From Actinopolymorpha pittospori (lineage in GTDB: Bacteria; Actinomycetota; Actinomycetes; Propionibacteriales; Actinopolymorphaceae), in contig NZ_JADBEM010000001.1 in the NCBI RefSeq assembly GCF_014873875.1, positions 9,982,001 through 10,046,000 of the forward strand: a stretch of DNA of 64,000 nucleotides, read 5' to 3'. Both the position numbers and the translations under genes were made by a program. A model generated the notes under the pieces. The model had not been told where the DNA came from. It saw only the letters and a list, made by a program, of their open reading frames with translations, and did not search any database. Shown here in pieces: positions 49,653-58,523 of the stretch; position 1 is the first letter of the stretch; every line of letters starts with the position of its first letter.

Positions 49653-50354
49653 GTGCCACCCACGACGACGCTCGCGCTGCTCCCTGACTGGCTCGACGCG
49701 CAGAAGATCCTCGACACTCTCGGGCCGTACGCGCTGGTCGGAGTACTCATCATCATTTTCGCCGAGTGCGGGCTGCTGATCGGGTTCTTCCTCCCCGGAG
49801 ACTCCCTGCTGTTCACGGCAGGACTCCTGGTAGCGAACGGCGCCATCAAGGCCCCGCTCTGGCTGGTCTGCCTCCTGGTGGCCATCGCCGCCTGCGTCGG
49901 CAACGTCGTCGGCTACGGCATCGGATACCGGGTTGGTCCCGCCGTCTTCGGCAAGGGCGACTCCCGGCTGTTCAAGCGGGAGTACGTCGAGAAGACCCAT
50001 GCCTTCTTCACCCGCTACGGCGCCCGCGCGATCGTCTTGGCCCGCTTCGTCCCGATCGTCCGGACCTTCATCACCGTGACCGCCGGGGTCGGGCGGATGG
50101 ATTTCCGCCGCTTCATCACCTACACGACGATCGGCGGTGTGATCTGGGGCGCCGGGGTCACCGCACTCGGCTACTTCCTGGGCCAGGTCAGCGTGATCCG
50201 GTCGAACATCGAGCTGATGCTCGTCGTGGTCGTCCTGATCTCCGTCGTCCCGATCGGGCTGGAGTTCCTGCGGGTCCGCGCGATGGAACGCCGGCGCGGT
50301 CGGCACGCCGTCGGGACGCCCGAGAGCCCACCGCCGGTTGACCACCGGCCCTGA
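49653..50354 (+). CDS. DedA-family membrane protein
   Basis: 233 residues from GTG 49653. DedA/SNARE-associated Golgi domain: IIIFAECGLLIGFFLPGDSL, VGNVVGYGIGYRVG, the motif FTRYGARAIVLARFVPIVRT and GVGRMDFRRFITYTTIGGVI. Five to six membrane segments. DedA proteins are undecaprenyl-phosphate or phospholipid flippases that recycle lipid carriers and sustain proton motive force. Convergent with the LemA gene. Confidence 0.93.
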   Translation: MPPTTTLALLPDWLDAQKILDTLGPYALVGVLIIIFAECGLLIGFFLPGDSLLFTAGLLVANGAIKAPLWLVCLLVAIAACVGNVVGYGIGYRVGPAVFGKGDSRLFKREYVEKTHAFFTRYGARAIVLARFVPIVRTFITVTAGVGRMDFRRFITYTTIGGVIWGAGVTALGYFLGQVSVIRSNIELMLVVVVLISVVPIGLEFLRVRAMERRRGRHAVGTPESPPPVDHRP

Positions 50355-50390
50355 CCGCCGGCCAGGCGGCAGGCGGGGACGGACGCCGGA

Positions 50391-51113
50391 TCAGCTCTCC
50401 GGCCCCCGGCGCTGCTCCTCACCCGGCTGTGGCTGTGGCTGCGGCTGCGGGGCCGGCGGCGACACCCGCTGCTGACCCGCTCCCAGCTGCGGCGCCGGCG
50501 AGCCGTTGTGACCTCCGACGCTCCCGGGCTGACCGGCCGTCGGGCCACTCAGCCCGCTGAAGTCGACCGCGGGCGCCGCGCGCACCTCCGCCTCCTCGAC
50601 CTCGAAGTACTCCGCCTTGGCGAAGCGGAAGCGCGACGCGATCAGGTTGGACGGGAACGCCTCCACACGGGTGTTGTAGGCGCGCACGTTGGCGTTGTAG
50701 AACCGCCGCCCGGCGGCGATCCGGTCCTCGGTCTCGGCCAACTGCTGCTGCAGGCCGAGGAAGTTCTGGTTCGACTTGAGCGCGGGGTAGTTTTCGACCA
50801 CCGCGAAGAGCTGCCGCAGAGCACCGCTGAGCGCGGACTCCTGCTGGGCGCGGCCCGCGAGGTCGCCGTCACGCTCGGACGCCAACTGGCGCAGCCGGGT
50901 CACCTCCGCGAAGACCGCGCGCTCGTGGGTCGCGTAGGCCCGAACGGTGCTGACGAGGTTGGGGATGAGGTCGTAGCGCCGGTGGAGTTCGACATCGACC
51001 TGCCGCCAGGACTCCTGGACCAGGTTGCGTTGGCTGATGAACCGGTTGTACGACACCACCACACCGATCGCGAACAACACGACCACAGCGACGACGACGA
51101 TAATCCAGATCAC
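50391..51113 (-). CDS. LemA family protein
   Basis: 240 residues from GTG 51113. An N-terminal membrane helix (VIWIIVVVAVVVLFAIGVVV) is followed by the LemA helical domain: RNLVQESWRQVDVELHRRYD, LIPNLVSTVRAYATHERAVF, LKSNQNFLGLQQQLAETEDR and YNANVRAYNTRVEAFPSNLI. A Gly/Pro/Gln-rich C-terminal tail ends in a PQ repeat (a GGCTGY-type hexanucleotide repeat in the DNA near 50425-50450). Function in the family is unclear. The companion gene upstream (51160-51855) is on the same strand, 46 bp away. Confidence 0.92.
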   Translation of the reverse strand: MIWIIVVVAVVVLFAIGVVVSYNRFISQRNLVQESWRQVDVELHRRYDLIPNLVSTVRAYATHERAVFAEVTRLRQLASERDGDLAGRAQQESALSGALRQLFAVVENYPALKSNQNFLGLQQQLAETEDRIAAGRRFYNANVRAYNTRVEAFPSNLIASRFRFAKAEYFEVEEAEVRAAPAVDFSGLSGPTAGQPGSVGGHNGSPAPQLGAGQQRVSPPAPQPQPQPQPGEEQRRGPES

Positions 51114-51159
51114 GCGGACCCCTGCTCTCGACGGGCTGGCATCTCCGGATAGTAGTGCC

Positions 51160-51855
51160 TCATTCGCGTGTCGAGGCCGAACCGTAGTCCTTCCAGACAA
51201 ACGACGGCACAAGGTCGACGACGTCGGCCAGGACGTCGAGCCTGGGCACGATCGCGTCGGGCTCGGCCTTGCCCTCCTCCCAGCACAGGAGGGCGTCACC
51301 CGCGATCCGCCAGCTCATCCCGTTCCGGCCACGGGCGAGCAGCAGCTCCATCATCCGCGGGTGCAGCATCGCGGTGGCGTAGCGGCGGTCCGGCGTACCC
51401 ACTCGGAACGTGCGGTTGAACTCCTCGCTCTCGAGCTGCAGGTCGCCGAACCCGAAGGCGGCGGCCACCCGCCCGCCGAAGATGCCCTCCTTGCGGACCT
51501 CCAGCTCGGGCAGCCGCGACGGGAGCGTCACCACCCAGATGGCGTACCGGTGGGTGGTGGTCGTACGGTCCTTGCCGTTGTCGGACTCCGTTTGGTACTC
51601 GTAGTCGTAGGCGGCGATCTCCCGGCCGCGGTACTTCCCGACCAGGATGTTGGTCGCCCTGCGCTTCCTGCCCTGACCGAAGGGGTGGCTGTTCCAGTTG
51701 CGGACGTAGCGGTCGTCCTCCTCGATCCACTGCCACCCCTGCGCGGCCGCGAGCGCCTGGAACGCGGCCATGCGCCGCTGGCGGGCGCGCCGGTTGAGGT
51801 ACCAGACGGCGCCTACGACGGCGAGGAAGAGTAGGAAGACGATCCAGGGTTCCAT
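51160..51855 (-). CDS. Membrane-anchored protein of unknown function (DUF3137-like)
   Basis: 231 residues from ATG 51855. An N-terminal helix (PWIVFLLFLAVVGAVWYLNR) anchors a soluble domain containing FQALAAAQGWQWIEEDDRYV, RATNILVGKYRGREIAAYDY and THRYAIWVVTLPSRLPELEV, resembling the cytoplasmic domains that often travel with LemA. Cotranscription with the LemA gene is likely. Role unknown. Confidence 0.7.
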   Translation of the reverse strand: MEPWIVFLLFLAVVGAVWYLNRRARQRRMAAFQALAAAQGWQWIEEDDRYVRNWNSHPFGQGRKRRATNILVGKYRGREIAAYDYEYQTESDNGKDRTTTTHRYAIWVVTLPSRLPELEVRKEGIFGGRVAAAFGFGDLQLESEEFNRTFRVGTPDRRYATAMLHPRMMELLLARGRNGMSWRIAGDALLCWEEGKAEPDAIVPRLDVLADVVDLVPSFVWKDYGSASTRE

Positions 51856-51976
51856 CGTGAACGCTCCCCCGTCGACGCGTGCGAAGTGGACCCCCTTGGG
51901 GATCCGGGCATGCCGGCGTCAGAGTCCACGAGCCGCGGGACCTGCCGGCCGCCGGACACGCCTGGTCTTTCCTTTA

Positions 51977-52522
51977 CTAGCTCAGGCCGAGATCGTCCAG
52001 ACCGTAGACGAAGCGATAGGGGACGCCGGCCGCCTCGACCTTGTCCTTGGCGCCGGTGCTTCGGTCGGCCAGAACGGCGACCGCGACCACCTCGGCGCCG
52101 GCCTCACGCAGGGCCTCCACCGCCGTGAGCACCGAGGCGCCGGTGGTCGAGGTGTCCTCCACCGCGAGCACCCGCCGACCGGCCACGTCGGGACCCTCGA
52201 TCCGCCGCTGCAGGCCGTGTTGCTTCTCGGACTTGCGGACCACGAAGGCGTCCAGGCGGCGTCCCTGGCCCGCCGCCGCGTGCAGCATGGAGGTGGCCAG
52301 CGGGTCGGCGCCCAGGGTCAGCCCACCGACCGCGTCATAGTCGAGGTCCTTGGTGAGCTCGAGCATCTGCCGGCCCACCAGGGGCGCGGCGGCGCCGTCC
52401 AGGGTGATCCTGCGCAGGTCGATGTAGTAGTCGGCGGTCCGCCCCGAGGACAGGGTGACGGTCTCGTGGACGATCGCCTTGGACTTGATCTGGTCGAGTA
52501 GTTCGGAACGCTCGCTGGACAC
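51977..52522 (-). CDS. pyrE: Orotate phosphoribosyltransferase
   Basis: 181 residues. VTLSSGRTADYYIDLRRITL, the VGGLTLGADPLATSML loop, flexible loop FVVRKSEKQHGLQRRIEG and the PRPP site VLAVEDTSTTGASVLTAVEA. Converts orotate and PRPP to OMP in pyrimidine synthesis. It stands apart from other pyr genes, as is usual in actinomycetes. The M23 peptidase gene upstream ends 85 bp before its start on the same strand. Confidence 0.96.
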   Translation of the reverse strand: MSSERSELLDQIKSKAIVHETVTLSSGRTADYYIDLRRITLDGAAAPLVGRQMLELTKDLDYDAVGGLTLGADPLATSMLHAAAGQGRRLDAFVVRKSEKQHGLQRRIEGPDVAGRRVLAVEDTSTTGASVLTAVEALREAGAEVVAVAVLADRSTGAKDKVEAAGVPYRFVYGLDDLGLS

Positions 52523-52607
52523 GGCGGCAGCTTAGGCCATGCCCGGACACCCGGACCGGCTCGGCGTCCGCGCCGCCGGCCTCGCGCGCAGCAGGCGGGT
52601 GGTGTGC

Positions 52608-53246
52608 TCAGCGAGCGGCCTGGCCGGCACAGGCGTTCGTACTGCGGACGACGGGGAACGGCCCTCCGGGCGACAACTGGTAGGGCACACCCTCGATGAC
52701 CGGATGGACCATCTCCCAGGTCCGCGCGTTGCCATCGCCGTTCTGGTCGAAGAGCTGCTCGTAGTGGAGGTGGGCCGCCTGGGTGCCGACCGAACCGACC
52801 CGGCCGATCTCCTGGCCCTGGACCACTTCCTGGCCGGGTTCGACGCTGATGTGGTCCATGTGCAGGGACAGCGTGTACCAGCGGCCGCCGTGGTCGATCT
52901 TGACCCCGCCCGGGTTGACCAGCTGACGGATCCGGCCCGGCGCGGTGGCCCGGACGACCGAGCCCCTGGTGGTGCCCCCGATCCGGAACATGTCCACCTT
53001 CATGTCGTCAGGATCGTGACCGCGGTAGGTGCTCAGCCGCCAGCGCTCGCCACAGGCGAAGGGCATGGTGAACTTCGGACGCGGGCCGGGCTCGTCGACG
53101 CCGAGACCACCGACGGACCCGAGATTCGGCAGTCCGCCGGTCCACCGGCTGGCCGCCCAGCCGAGCGCGACGACGACCACGAGCGCCACGATGCCGACGA
53201 GACCGGCCCGGCGGGTGGTTCGGGCGGGCTGGTCGTGTTCGTCCAC
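52608..53246 (-). CDS. Membrane-anchored M23 (LytM-type) peptidase-like protein
   Basis: 212 residues from GTG 53246 with GGGGAG 5 nt upstream. A single N-terminal helix (AGLVGIVALVVVVALGWAAS) exports the rest. The M23 domain begins FTMPFACGERWRLSTYRGHD, with KVDMFR as the HxxxD-like part, VRATAPGRIRQLVNPGGVKI as the core strand and QAAHLHYEQLFDQNG giving the final HxH. Zinc peptidases of this class cut peptidoglycan stem peptides; some are inactive. The first metal ligand is less clear than the HxH, so activity is uncertain. Confidence 0.82.
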   Translation of the reverse strand: MDEHDQPARTTRRAGLVGIVALVVVVALGWAASRWTGGLPNLGSVGGLGVDEPGPRPKFTMPFACGERWRLSTYRGHDPDDMKVDMFRIGGTTRGSVVRATAPGRIRQLVNPGGVKIDHGGRWYTLSLHMDHISVEPGQEVVQGQEIGRVGSVGTQAAHLHYEQLFDQNGDGNARTWEMVHPVIEGVPYQLSPGGPFPVVRSTNACAGQAAR

Positions 53247-53319
53247 GTACGCTCCCCGTGGTGGTGGTGTCGCGGATCCAACGAGCGACGCCCGTGGGGA
53301 GTGCCGGAGCGACCGTTCC

Positions 53320-54099
53320 TCAGCTCTCGCGCTCGCGCATCCCGATGGTGCGGGCCACGGAGCGGACCAGCGGGCGCGGCAGGTGCTTCGCTCCGGCCGC
53401 CAGTACGCGGTAGCGCAGCGTCGGCACCAGCACCGGGTCGTTGCGCCCGGAGTCCAGGTGCCGCAAGGTGGCGTTGACAACCTCGTCGATGGTGAGCCAC
53501 ATGAAGCCGGGCAGACCCTTCACCGTCAGGCCGGCTCGCTGGTGGAACTCCGTGCGGACGTAGCCCGGGCACACCGCGAACACCCGGACGCCCGTCCCGT
53601 GCAGTTCGCCCGCGAGTCCCTCGGTGAAGCTGGTCACGTAGGCCTTGGCCGCGCCGTAGGTGCCGGACGGCGCGTACCCGGCGAGGCTGGAGATGTTGAT
53701 GATCGCGCCGGTCCGGCGCCCGACCATGCTCACCGCCGCGGCCTTGCTGAGCCGCATCACCGCGCCGACCAGGACGTCGATCAGGTGCTGCTCGTCCTCC
53801 GGTGTGCTGGTGAGGAAGCCGCGCGACGGCCCGTAGCCGGCGTTGTTGATCACCAGGTCGATGGGCGGCGTCCCGCCGGTGATGCGCTTCTCGACCGCGC
53901 GCAGGGCGGCCTCGTCCGCCAGGTCGCCGGCCAGCGTCTCGCAACTCACGGCGTACTGGGTGGACAGCTCCTCGGCCACCGCGCTGAGGCGGGTGAGGTC
54001 ACGGGAGGCCAGGACGAGGTCGAAGCCGCGCTTGGCGAACGCCTCGGCATAGGCCCGGCCGAGTCCTGCGGTGGGTCCGGTGATCAGTGCGGTGGGCAT
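53320..54099 (-). CDS. Short-chain dehydrogenase/reductase (classical SDR)
   Basis: 259 residues. Cofactor motif TGPTAGLGRAYAEAFAKRGF (TGxxxGxG), NNAGYG, catalytic Ser in INISSLAGY and YxxxK in GTYGAAKAYVTSFTEG; PGYVRTEFH completes the nicotinamide site. Arg in the second strand (LASRDLTRL) suggests NADP(H). The C-terminal ~40 residues (RYRVLAAGAKHLPRPLVRSV) are those of the DltE/YqjQ-like branch. Substrate unknown. Confidence 0.92.
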   Translation of the reverse strand: MPTALITGPTAGLGRAYAEAFAKRGFDLVLASRDLTRLSAVAEELSTQYAVSCETLAGDLADEAALRAVEKRITGGTPPIDLVINNAGYGPSRGFLTSTPEDEQHLIDVLVGAVMRLSKAAAVSMVGRRTGAIINISSLAGYAPSGTYGAAKAYVTSFTEGLAGELHGTGVRVFAVCPGYVRTEFHQRAGLTVKGLPGFMWLTIDEVVNATLRHLDSGRNDPVLVPTLRYRVLAAGAKHLPRPLVRSVARTIGMRERES

Positions 54100-54129
54100 G
54101 TCAGCTGTCCTGTGTTCGGTGGAAGCGCG

Positions 54130-54708
54130 TCACGCCCGGGAGCGCCTGGAGGTCTCGAACCACGGTCGCGAGGCCGGCAGCCACAGCATGACGGCGGCGA
54201 CGATGCCGACCAGGATCAGGGCGATCCCGACGATCGACAGGCCACGCAGGTTGAACCAGATGTTGGCGACCGCGAGGATCGAGGCCATGATCCGGGCCCA
54301 GCCCTTGCCCTTGCCGTTCATGATCGCCATCAGGATCCAGAGGGCGACCATGATCACCCCGAGCGCGATGATGAAGATCATCGTGCTGTTGGCGAGCGAG
54401 GCGACCCGCTCCGACGTCACCGGCTGCTTCTGCGCCCGCAGAGCGTCGCGGGCGTTCTGCTGCAACTGGTCGCGGGAGCCGAAGACGGCGATGACCGAGA
54501 CGGCCGACAGGGCAGCGCCGGCGTACATGAGGTACATCGCGATCTGGATCAGGCGGGGGCGCGCCGTGGGCGCGGCCGGGGCGTCGCCCTCACCGGAGGG
54601 CCACGACGGCATCGGGCCCATGGGTGGCGGCGTGGACGACTCGGATCCACCCCGCGACGGCCGCTCCGGCCGTTCCGGTCGCTCACCGGGTGAGTTCGTA
54701 TCGCTCAT
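54130..54708 (-). CDS. Predicted four-helix membrane protein with Pro-rich N-terminus
   Basis: 192 residues from ATG 54708 (AGGAGG five bases upstream; ATG 54711 is too close). Residues 1-52 are disordered, Pro/Ser/Arg-rich. Membrane helices are near 56-76 (IQIAMYLMYAGAALSAVSVI), 109-131 (STMIFIIALGVIMVALWILM), 138-156 and 160-182 (GIALILVGIVAAVMLWLPAS). Similar proteins are widespread in actinomycetes without known function. Thirty bases separate it from the SDR gene start region on the same strand. Confidence 0.75.
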   Translation of the reverse strand: MSDTNSPGERPERPERPSRGGSESSTPPPMGPMPSWPSGEGDAPAAPTARPRLIQIAMYLMYAGAALSAVSVIAVFGSRDQLQQNARDALRAQKQPVTSERVASLANSTMIFIIALGVIMVALWILMAIMNGKGKGWARIMASILAVANIWFNLRGLSIVGIALILVGIVAAVMLWLPASRPWFETSRRSRA

Positions 54709-54942
54709 CATGACCTCCTGGGCGCTTGGCCCGGCCTTGTCGTCCGCCGTCTGACTGTCTTGTCGTCGCCCTCTACATCTTCGCGGGTGCGCCGAGAGGT
54801 CTCACCGCCACCTTGCCATCTCCGCTCGCGCGACGGTGCGGCCAACCCCGGACGCGCCGAAGCGGGCAGTAGCATCGTCGTGGCCGCCCGCGGTCGCGAC
54901 GTCAGCAAGTCCCGCCCGGAGGCAGCAGTAAGGTCAGTCAGC

Positions 54943-56109
54943 GTGACGCATCCACGCATGGCCGCCAGGCTGCAGGGCCTCGGGACGACGATCTTCGCAG
55001 AGATGTCGGCCCTCGCGCTGCGAACCTCGTCGATCAACCTCGGTCAGGGCTTCCCGGACACCGACGGTCCCGCCCCGATGCTCGAGGCGGCCGTCGACGC
55101 CATCCGCTCCGGTGAGCACAACCAGTACCCGCCGGGCATCGGCATCGCTCCGCTGCGTCACGCGGTCTCGGAGCACCAGCGTCGCTTCTACGGTCTGGAC
55201 TTCGACCCCGACACCGAGGTGCTCGTCACCGCCGGCGCCACCGAGGCCATCGCCGCGGCGCTGCTCGCCCTGGTCGAGCCGGGCGACGAGGTGATCGCCC
55301 TGGAGCCCTACTACGACTCCTACGTCGCCTGCATCGCCATGGCCGGCGGGGTCCGGGTGCCCATCACGTTGCAGGCCCCCGACTTCCGGCTCGACCTCGA
55401 CGCGCTCCGTGCGGCGGTCACACCTCGCACGAAGCTGCTGCTCATCAACACCCCGCACAACCCCACCGGCACGGTGCTGACGCCGGAGGAACTCCGCGCG
55501 ATCGCCGAGCTCGCCTGCGAACGCGACCTGCTCGTGGTGACCGACGAGGTCTATGAGCACCTGATCTACGACGACGCCCCGCACATCCCGCTCGCGACGT
55601 TCCCCGGCATGCGCGAACGTACGGTCACCATCTCCGGTGCTGGCAAGACCTTCGCCGTCACCGGCTGGAAGATCGGCTGGGTCTGCTCCACGCCGGAGTT
55701 GGTCACCGCCGTACGCACCGCGAAGCAGTTCCTGACCTACGTCTCCGGTGGGCCGTTCCAGCCGGCCGTCGCCCAGGCGCTGCGCTTCGAGGACACCTAC
55801 TACGACGAGCTGCGTACCTCGATGCAGCGCAAGCGTGACCTGCTCAGCTCCGGGCTGGCCTCGCTCGGCCTGAAGGTGTTCGTCCCGGGCGGCACGTACT
55901 TCGTCACCACCGACGTCCGGCCGCTCGGCTACGACGACGGCGTGGAGTTCTGCCGGATGCTGCCCGAGCGCTGTGGCGTGGTCGCGATCCCGCACGAGGT
56001 CTTCTACGACGACAAAGCCGCCGGCCGGCCCCTTGTCCGCTGGGCGTTCTGCAAGCGCGACGACGTCCTCACCGCGGCGGTCGACCGGCTCCGCAACGGC
56101 CTGAAGTGA
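54943..56109 (+). CDS. Class I/II PLP-dependent aminotransferase (DapC/ArAT-like)
   Basis: 388 residues from GTG 54943. SSINLGQGFPDTDGPAPMLE, NQYPPGIGIAPLRHAVSEHQ, INTPHNPTGTVLTPEEL, VTDEVYEHLIYDD and the Schiff-base Lys235 in ISGAGKTFAVTGWKIGW, with a C-terminal arginine in LVRWAFCKRDDV. This is the fold type I subgroup that includes N-succinyldiaminopimelate aminotransferase and kynurenine/methionine aminotransferases; substrate is not determined. It converges on the WYL regulator gene with 23 bp between. Confidence 0.92.
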   Translation: MTHPRMAARLQGLGTTIFAEMSALALRTSSINLGQGFPDTDGPAPMLEAAVDAIRSGEHNQYPPGIGIAPLRHAVSEHQRRFYGLDFDPDTEVLVTAGATEAIAAALLALVEPGDEVIALEPYYDSYVACIAMAGGVRVPITLQAPDFRLDLDALRAAVTPRTKLLLINTPHNPTGTVLTPEELRAIAELACERDLLVVTDEVYEHLIYDDAPHIPLATFPGMRERTVTISGAGKTFAVTGWKIGWVCSTPELVTAVRTAKQFLTYVSGGPFQPAVAQALRFEDTYYDELRTSMQRKRDLLSSGLASLGLKVFVPGGTYFVTTDVRPLGYDDGVEFCRMLPERCGVVAIPHEVFYDDKAAGRPLVRWAFCKRDDVLTAAVDRLRNGLK

Positions 56110-56132
56110 CGGCGTCCTGACCCGACTTTGAC

Positions 56133-57110
56133 TCAGCCGCCGGCGTAGAGGCGGGTCACCTCGGCAGCGCTGCGGACCATCAGCTCGCGGAGTTCGCTGG
56201 GTTGGAGCACCTCGAGGTCCGGGCCGAACCGGAAGAACTCCATCCGCGCGTGCGTGGGCGACTCGATCGGCAGCGTGACCTGGACCCAGCCCTGCTCGTC
56301 GGGCGGTCCGGCCGTCTCCCGGACCGCGCGAGCCGCGAACGGGCCGAGGTAGTAGGGCACCAGGTCGCGCGCGAGCGGTGAGAGCCGGACGAGCGCCTCG
56401 GAGTGGTAGAGACGCGCGCGGTACTGCTCCGACCAGGTATCCCAGTAGGCCGCGAGGTCGAAGTCCTGGTCGCGTTCGAAGCGACTCTCGAGGGTGGCCA
56501 CGGCCCGCATCCGGGAGACGCGGTAGCTGCGGAAGTGGCCGTCCGCCCGGGCGGCGACGTACCACACGCCCGTCTTGAGGATCAGCCCGTACGGCTCCAG
56601 AAGGCGCGTCGCCTCGGGTTTGCCCCAGGCCTGGTAGCGGACCTCGACCCGCTGCTGGTTCCACACGGCGTCGGCGACCGTCGCCAGGTGGTCGGGCCGT
56701 TCGACCTCGCGGAACCAGCCGGGCGCGTCCAGGTGGAAGCGTTCGCGGATCCGGCCGGCCCGGGAGCGGAGCTCCGGCGGGAGTGCGGCCATCAGCTTGA
56801 GCTGCGCGGCGGCCAGGACGGATCCGAGCCCGAGTTCGGCCGCCGCGGGACCCGGGATCCCGGCGAGGAACAGCGACTCCGCCTCGTCTCCGGTCAGCCC
56901 GGTGAGCCGGGTCCGGTAGCCGTCCAGTAACTGGTAGCCACCGGCCGGGCCGCGGTCGGCGTAGACCGGGACACCCGCGACCGACAGCGACTCGACGTCG
57001 CGGTAGACGGTGCGGACGGAGACCTCGAGTTCCTCCGCGAGTTCGGGCGCGGTCATCCGGCCGCGGGTCTGCAGCAGGAGCAGCAGCGAGAGCAGCCGGC
57101 TCGCGCGCAT
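56133..57110 (-). CDS. WYL-domain transcriptional regulator (YafY family)
   Basis: 325 residues from ATG 57110 (AGGAG 8 nt upstream). N-terminal HTH_11 winged helix: RASRLLSLLLLLQTRGRMTA, ELEVSVRTVYRDVESLSVAG, VPVYADRGPAGGYQLLDGYR. The middle WYL domain (about 140-200) includes WNQQRVEVRYQAWGKPEATR and YGLILKTGVWYVAARADGHF, RSYRVSRMRAV; a WCX C-terminal extension follows. WYL regulators bind nucleic acid or small ligands. The divergent DUF3224 operon is 171 bp away and a CTGACAG repeat in between is a likely operator. Confidence 0.92.
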   Translation of the reverse strand: MRASRLLSLLLLLQTRGRMTAPELAEELEVSVRTVYRDVESLSVAGVPVYADRGPAGGYQLLDGYRTRLTGLTGDEAESLFLAGIPGPAAAELGLGSVLAAAQLKLMAALPPELRSRAGRIRERFHLDAPGWFREVERPDHLATVADAVWNQQRVEVRYQAWGKPEATRLLEPYGLILKTGVWYVAARADGHFRSYRVSRMRAVATLESRFERDQDFDLAAYWDTWSEQYRARLYHSEALVRLSPLARDLVPYYLGPFAARAVRETAGPPDEQGWVQVTLPIESPTHARMEFFRFGPDLEVLQPSELRELMVRSAAEVTRLYAGG

Positions 57111-57136
57111 CGTCGGCTCTCCTCTCCGTCGGCCCG

Positions 57137-57189
57137 CCCGCGGGATCCCGTCCTTCCGGAAGCCCCGCGGAATCCCGTCCTTCCCGAAG
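57137..57189. repeat. Two near-identical 26 bp tandem repeats in the WYL upstream region
   Basis: CCCGCGGGATCCCGTCCTTC (57137 onward, ending CGGAAG) and CCCGCGGAATCCCGTCCTTC (57164 onward, ending CCGAAG) differ at two positions over 26 bp, period 27 bp. They lie in the leader of the regulator gene and could be operator half-sites. Confidence 0.7.
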
Positions 57190-57201
57190 CATTGTCGCCG
57201 A

Positions 57202-57224
57202 TACCTGACAGGGACTGACAGGTA
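57202..57224. promoter_or_regulatory. Likely WYL-regulator operator
   Basis: TACCTG (57202-57207) and CAGGTA (57219-57224) form an inverted repeat; inside it CTGACAGG occurs twice (57205-57212 and 57215-57222), 10 bp apart, one helical turn. The site is between the divergent WYL and DUF3224 genes, where regulators of this family usually bind. Confidence 0.5.
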
Positions 57225-57281
57225 CGTCGACGAGAGTGGGTCACGGCAAGCCGAAGTACGACCACGAACGGAGAACACCGC

Positions 57282-57752
57282 GTGAGCACGAACGCGACCA
57301 ACCCGACGAACTCCAACGACGAGGCCTCGACCGACCAGGCCACCGCGGGCGGGATCTTCACCACCCTGAGCTGGGAGGAGCCCCAGCCCGGCGAGGACGA
57401 CAAGGGCCCGCGGGTGGCCCACGCCCACACCACCACCCGCTTCGAGGGCGTGATCGCCGGGACCAGCGACGCGCACTACGTGCTCTTCTACGGCGGCGGC
57501 ACGGAGGGCTGGGGTGACGGGCACTACCACGGGTACGAACAGGTCACCGGGACCGTCGACGGTCGCTCGGGCACCTTCGTCCTCGCGCACGACGGCGGCT
57601 TCTCCGGGACCACCGTCAAGGCAACCTGGACAGTCGTGCCCGGCTCCGCTACTGATGGACTCACCGGCCTGCGCGGGCACGGCGGCTTCACCGCCGGTCA
57701 GAGCGAAGGCGGCACGCCGTACACGTTCGTCCACGAGTTCGACGGCCAGTAG
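57282..57752 (+). CDS. DUF3224 family protein
   Basis: 156 residues from GTG 57282. HAHTTTRFEGVIAGTSDAHY, YGGGTEGWGDGHYHGYEQVT, GTFVLAHDGGFSGTTVKATW and GGFTAGQSEGGTPYTFVHEF match the DUF3224 calycin-like beta-barrel over full length. The family has no established activity; genes often lie beside WYL or MarR-type regulators, as here. First gene of a three-gene plus-strand run. Confidence 0.85.
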   Translation: MSTNATNPTNSNDEASTDQATAGGIFTTLSWEEPQPGEDDKGPRVAHAHTTTRFEGVIAGTSDAHYVLFYGGGTEGWGDGHYHGYEQVTGTVDGRSGTFVLAHDGGFSGTTVKATWTVVPGSATDGLTGLRGHGGFTAGQSEGGTPYTFVHEFDGQ

Positions 57753-57787
57753 ACCGACCGCCCGACGGGCGCGAAAGGCAGGCAGGC

Positions 57788-58483
57788 ATGAGCGACATCA
57801 ACGGCGATGGCGCGGTGACCGACGGCGCCGAACTGTACGACGCGAGCCGAGCCCGGATCATCGAGCTCGTCCGCGACGCGGACCCGGCCACACCGGTGCA
57901 GGCGTGCCCCGGATGGACGGTCGGGGCCATGGTCGCCCACCTCGCAGGTGGGCTCGGTGACTTTCTGGCCAGGAGGTTCGACCTCGCCGAGGGGGACAAC
58001 TTCGGCGAGCGGACGGTCCGCGAGCGTCGGGACCAGAGTGTGGCCGACTCCCTCGCCGAATGGGAGAAGCACCGCGCCATGGCCGAGGAGATGCTCGCCT
58101 CACCGATGGGTGAGGTGCTGGTCGCCGAGGTCATCTCGCACGAGCAGGACTTCCGTACGGCACTGGACCGGCCGGGAGCCCGCGAGGATCCCGCCGTCCG
58201 CGCGGGCCTGCGCCGCCCGCTTCAGGAGATCGACAAGCGGCTGCGCGAGTCCGGCGGACCGGCGATCCGGGTGGTCGTCGACGGGGAGCCGCTGGTCCTC
58301 GGCGCCGGCGAACCCACCACCACACTGACCGTCTCCGCGTACGAGCTGCTGCGAACCATCGGCGGCCGGCGGACCAGGGAGCAGGTGCGGGCGCTCGCCT
58401 GGGCGGGCGACGGGGGCGAGGCGGCGATGGACGCGCTCGCGGTGTTCGGCAGCTTCCGGCAGGGCACACCGCTCCCCGAGTAA
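57788..58483 (+). CDS. Maleylpyruvate isomerase/mycothiol-dependent DinB-fold family protein
   Basis: 231 residues from ATG 57788. The MDMPI N-terminal domain is clear: ACPGWTVGAMVAHLAGGLGD carries the first His, and EVLVAEVISHEQDFRTALDR another His/Glu-His pair, giving a DinB-type metal site. C-terminal domain about 150-225 (VSAYELLRTIGGRRTREQVR). Members use mycothiol for isomerase or detoxification reactions, which supports an actinobacterial host. Second gene of the run, 35 bp after the first. Confidence 0.85.
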   Translation: MSDINGDGAVTDGAELYDASRARIIELVRDADPATPVQACPGWTVGAMVAHLAGGLGDFLARRFDLAEGDNFGERTVRERRDQSVADSLAEWEKHRAMAEEMLASPMGEVLVAEVISHEQDFRTALDRPGAREDPAVRAGLRRPLQEIDKRLRESGGPAIRVVVDGEPLVLGAGEPTTTLTVSAYELLRTIGGRRTREQVRALAWAGDGGEAAMDALAVFGSFRQGTPLPE

Positions 58484-58523
58484 TGGCCGCCCGGCGGATG
58501 GACAGGGAAGACAGGAGAGTCGC

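Noticed and set aside
54934..57192. A 752-codon minus-strand frame spanning the aminotransferase and WYL genes
   Set aside because: It runs antisense to the aminotransferase and out of frame with the WYL regulator, both of which have conserved active motifs.
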